Source: an uncultured Chloroflexota bacterium
Lineage (GTDB): Bacteria > Chloroflexota > Dehalococcoidia > SM23-28-2 > RBG-16-64-32
Reading direction: 5' to 3'
NCBI GenBank assembly: GCA_913056415.1
Contig: CAJXNA010000119.1
Coordinates: 1-6,585 of the forward strand
Length of the DNA stretch: 6,585 nt
Shown: in pieces, positions 5,710-6,585 of the stretch
How the letters are laid out: every line of letters starts with the position of its first letter
Position numbering within the stretch: the first letter of the stretch is position 1
The notes under the pieces: model-generated
Databases searched by the model: none
Told to the model about the DNA's origin: nothing
The model's input: the letters and a program-made list of their open reading frames with translations, nothing else
Made by a program: the position numbers and the translations under genes

Positions 5710-6585
5710 CTACGGCTGCGGCTGCCAGGCGGGGGAGTTGCCTTGGGCGAGGTCGACCACTTGCCGAGTGGTCAAGTCAAGGAGACGAATGGTGGGCGCT
5801 CCGGTGGGCTCAGCACCAAAGAGCTTCCCAGTGACGTAGGTGATGAACCGACCGGAGGGAGACCAGGCGGGGGAATGCGTCGGTCCGTCCGCCAGCTTCT
5901 CTTCCAGAGAGCCGTCCAGCTTCAAGATATAGAGCCCCTCTATAACCAACCCCAACGCACCCTCAGTCACGTCGCACAAGGAGACGTCGAAGCTGGCAGC
6001 GATGCCGTCGCTGGCGGGTGACCAGTCATACCCAACGACGCCACCAAATGTGTCCGGGCTGGGCTCCTGCTTGTAAAGTTCCGTTAAGGCAGCCACGCTC
6101 AACCCTCTGCTGTTGGCTCCATCTGCGTCCGCCACAGTGAGACCTTTCTCCCACGGACAGAGGCTAAAACCGTCTATGAACGCAGAAGCAATTCTCCTGC
6201 CATCAGGTGAAAACCGAGGACCCGTGAGGCCCCGCAGGTTGACCTGCGGCCCTGTCTTCGGCCCTTGGAGAGGTCGATTCACCGCGCCGTCCAAGGACAC
6301 CTCGTATATCGAGCCGTAGAAATTGTAGGCTCCGGACAGAAGGTAGCAATGGACGGCCAGGAGAACTCCTTCGCCATCAGGCGAAAACACAGGCTGCCCG
6401 AAGGCCAGCCTGTCGGGAATTGGGGACGGGTAAGACGGAGGAGGAGGCGGGCACTCGTCCGCCTCTGGGCCTACCTCCAGGCGGACGATCTCACCGCCGT
6501 CCCTCTCGAAGACGACGAGTTGCTGGTCCACCGGCACCACATACAGGCTGCCGTCCCGCGACCAGGAACCGCCCGCCGGGAACGG
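5710..6585 (-). CDS. PD40/TolB-like beta-propeller protein (5' end cut by window edge)
   Basis: The frame is open from the right edge to a TAG at 5710-5712, giving 291 residues of the C-terminal part. A GTG at 6540 could be taken as a start, but the upstream codons continue a blade motif (SWSRDGSLYVVP), so the true start is beyond the window. Repeated WD40-like PD40 blades are visible: WSRDGSLYV, FSPDGEGVLLA, FSPDGRRIAS, DWSPASDGIAAS and AWSPSGRFITYV, ending in SPAWQPQP at the C-terminus. Such proteins are usually secreted or periplasmic and often act as binding scaffolds; no enzyme motif is visible and no specific function can be given. A proline-rich stretch (CPPPPPSYPSPIPDR) is inserted between the first two visible blades. 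The DNA looks less GC-rich than the neighbouring genes, which may hint at a different history. The N-terminus, where a signal peptide would be, is missing. Confidence 0.85.
   Translation of the reverse strand, partial: PFPAGGSWSRDGSLYVVPVDQQLVVFERDGGEIVRLEVGPEADECPPPPPSYPSPIPDRLAFGQPVFSPDGEGVLLAVHCYLLSGAYNFYGSIYEVSLDGAVNRPLQGPKTGPQVNLRGLTGPRFSPDGRRIASAFIDGFSLCPWEKGLTVADADGANSRGLSVAALTELYKQEPSPDTFGGVVGYDWSPASDGIAASFDVSLCDVTEGALGLVIEGLYILKLDGSLEEKLADGPTHSPAWSPSGRFITYVTGKLFGAEPTGAPTIRLLDLTTRQVVDLAQGNSPAWQPQP

Noticed and set aside
5710..6540. Taking the GTG at 6540 as the true start of the PD40 gene
   Set aside because: The frame stays open to the window edge and the upstream codons encode the beginning of a propeller blade (SWSRDGSLY), so the gene is longer than this.

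Overview
The window is GC-rich DNA in which every gene I can support lies on the minus strand, packed with short gaps or overlaps. The content suggests a bacterium that amidates peptidoglycan (MurT/GatD, known mainly from Firmicutes, Actinobacteria and some Chloroflexota) and matures cytochrome c by System II (ResA/ResB). With a free-standing XdhC-type domain and a PD40 beta-propeller protein, this fits a Chloroflexota or actinobacterial genome. I lean to Chloroflexota, but this is inference from gene content; there is no rRNA or other marker here.

In transcription order (right to left): the C-terminal 291 residues of a PD40/TolB-like beta-propeller protein (6585-5710, start outside the window); a 45-base C-rich gap; a 112-residue stand-alone XdhC/CoxI domain protein (5664-5326); a perfect 26-bp palindrome over its stop codon; a zinc-dependent medium-chain alcohol dehydrogenase of the formaldehyde-dehydrogenase-like group (5292-4258); a 59-base gap with a GATAAT promoter-like element; then murT (4198-2807), gatD (2807-2055), resA (2036-1335) and resB (1331 to beyond base 1).

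The last four genes look like one operon. murT and gatD overlap by one base (TAGTG), gatD and resA are 18 bases apart, and resA and resB are 3 bases apart. Each of the three downstream genes has a Shine-Dalgarno sequence. MurT/GatD is the two-subunit lipid II isoglutaminyl synthase, which amidates D-Glu of the peptidoglycan stem. ResA is a membrane-anchored thioredoxin that reduces apocytochrome c cysteines, and ResB is part of the ResB/ResC haem export and ligation complex; resC is probably just beyond the left edge.

I see no RNA gene, CRISPR array, insertion sequence or clear new system. The points most worth a second look are the joining of peptidoglycan amidation with cytochrome c maturation in one tight operon, the perfect palindrome between xdhC-like and adh, and the XdhC domain that lacks its usual Rossmann partner.
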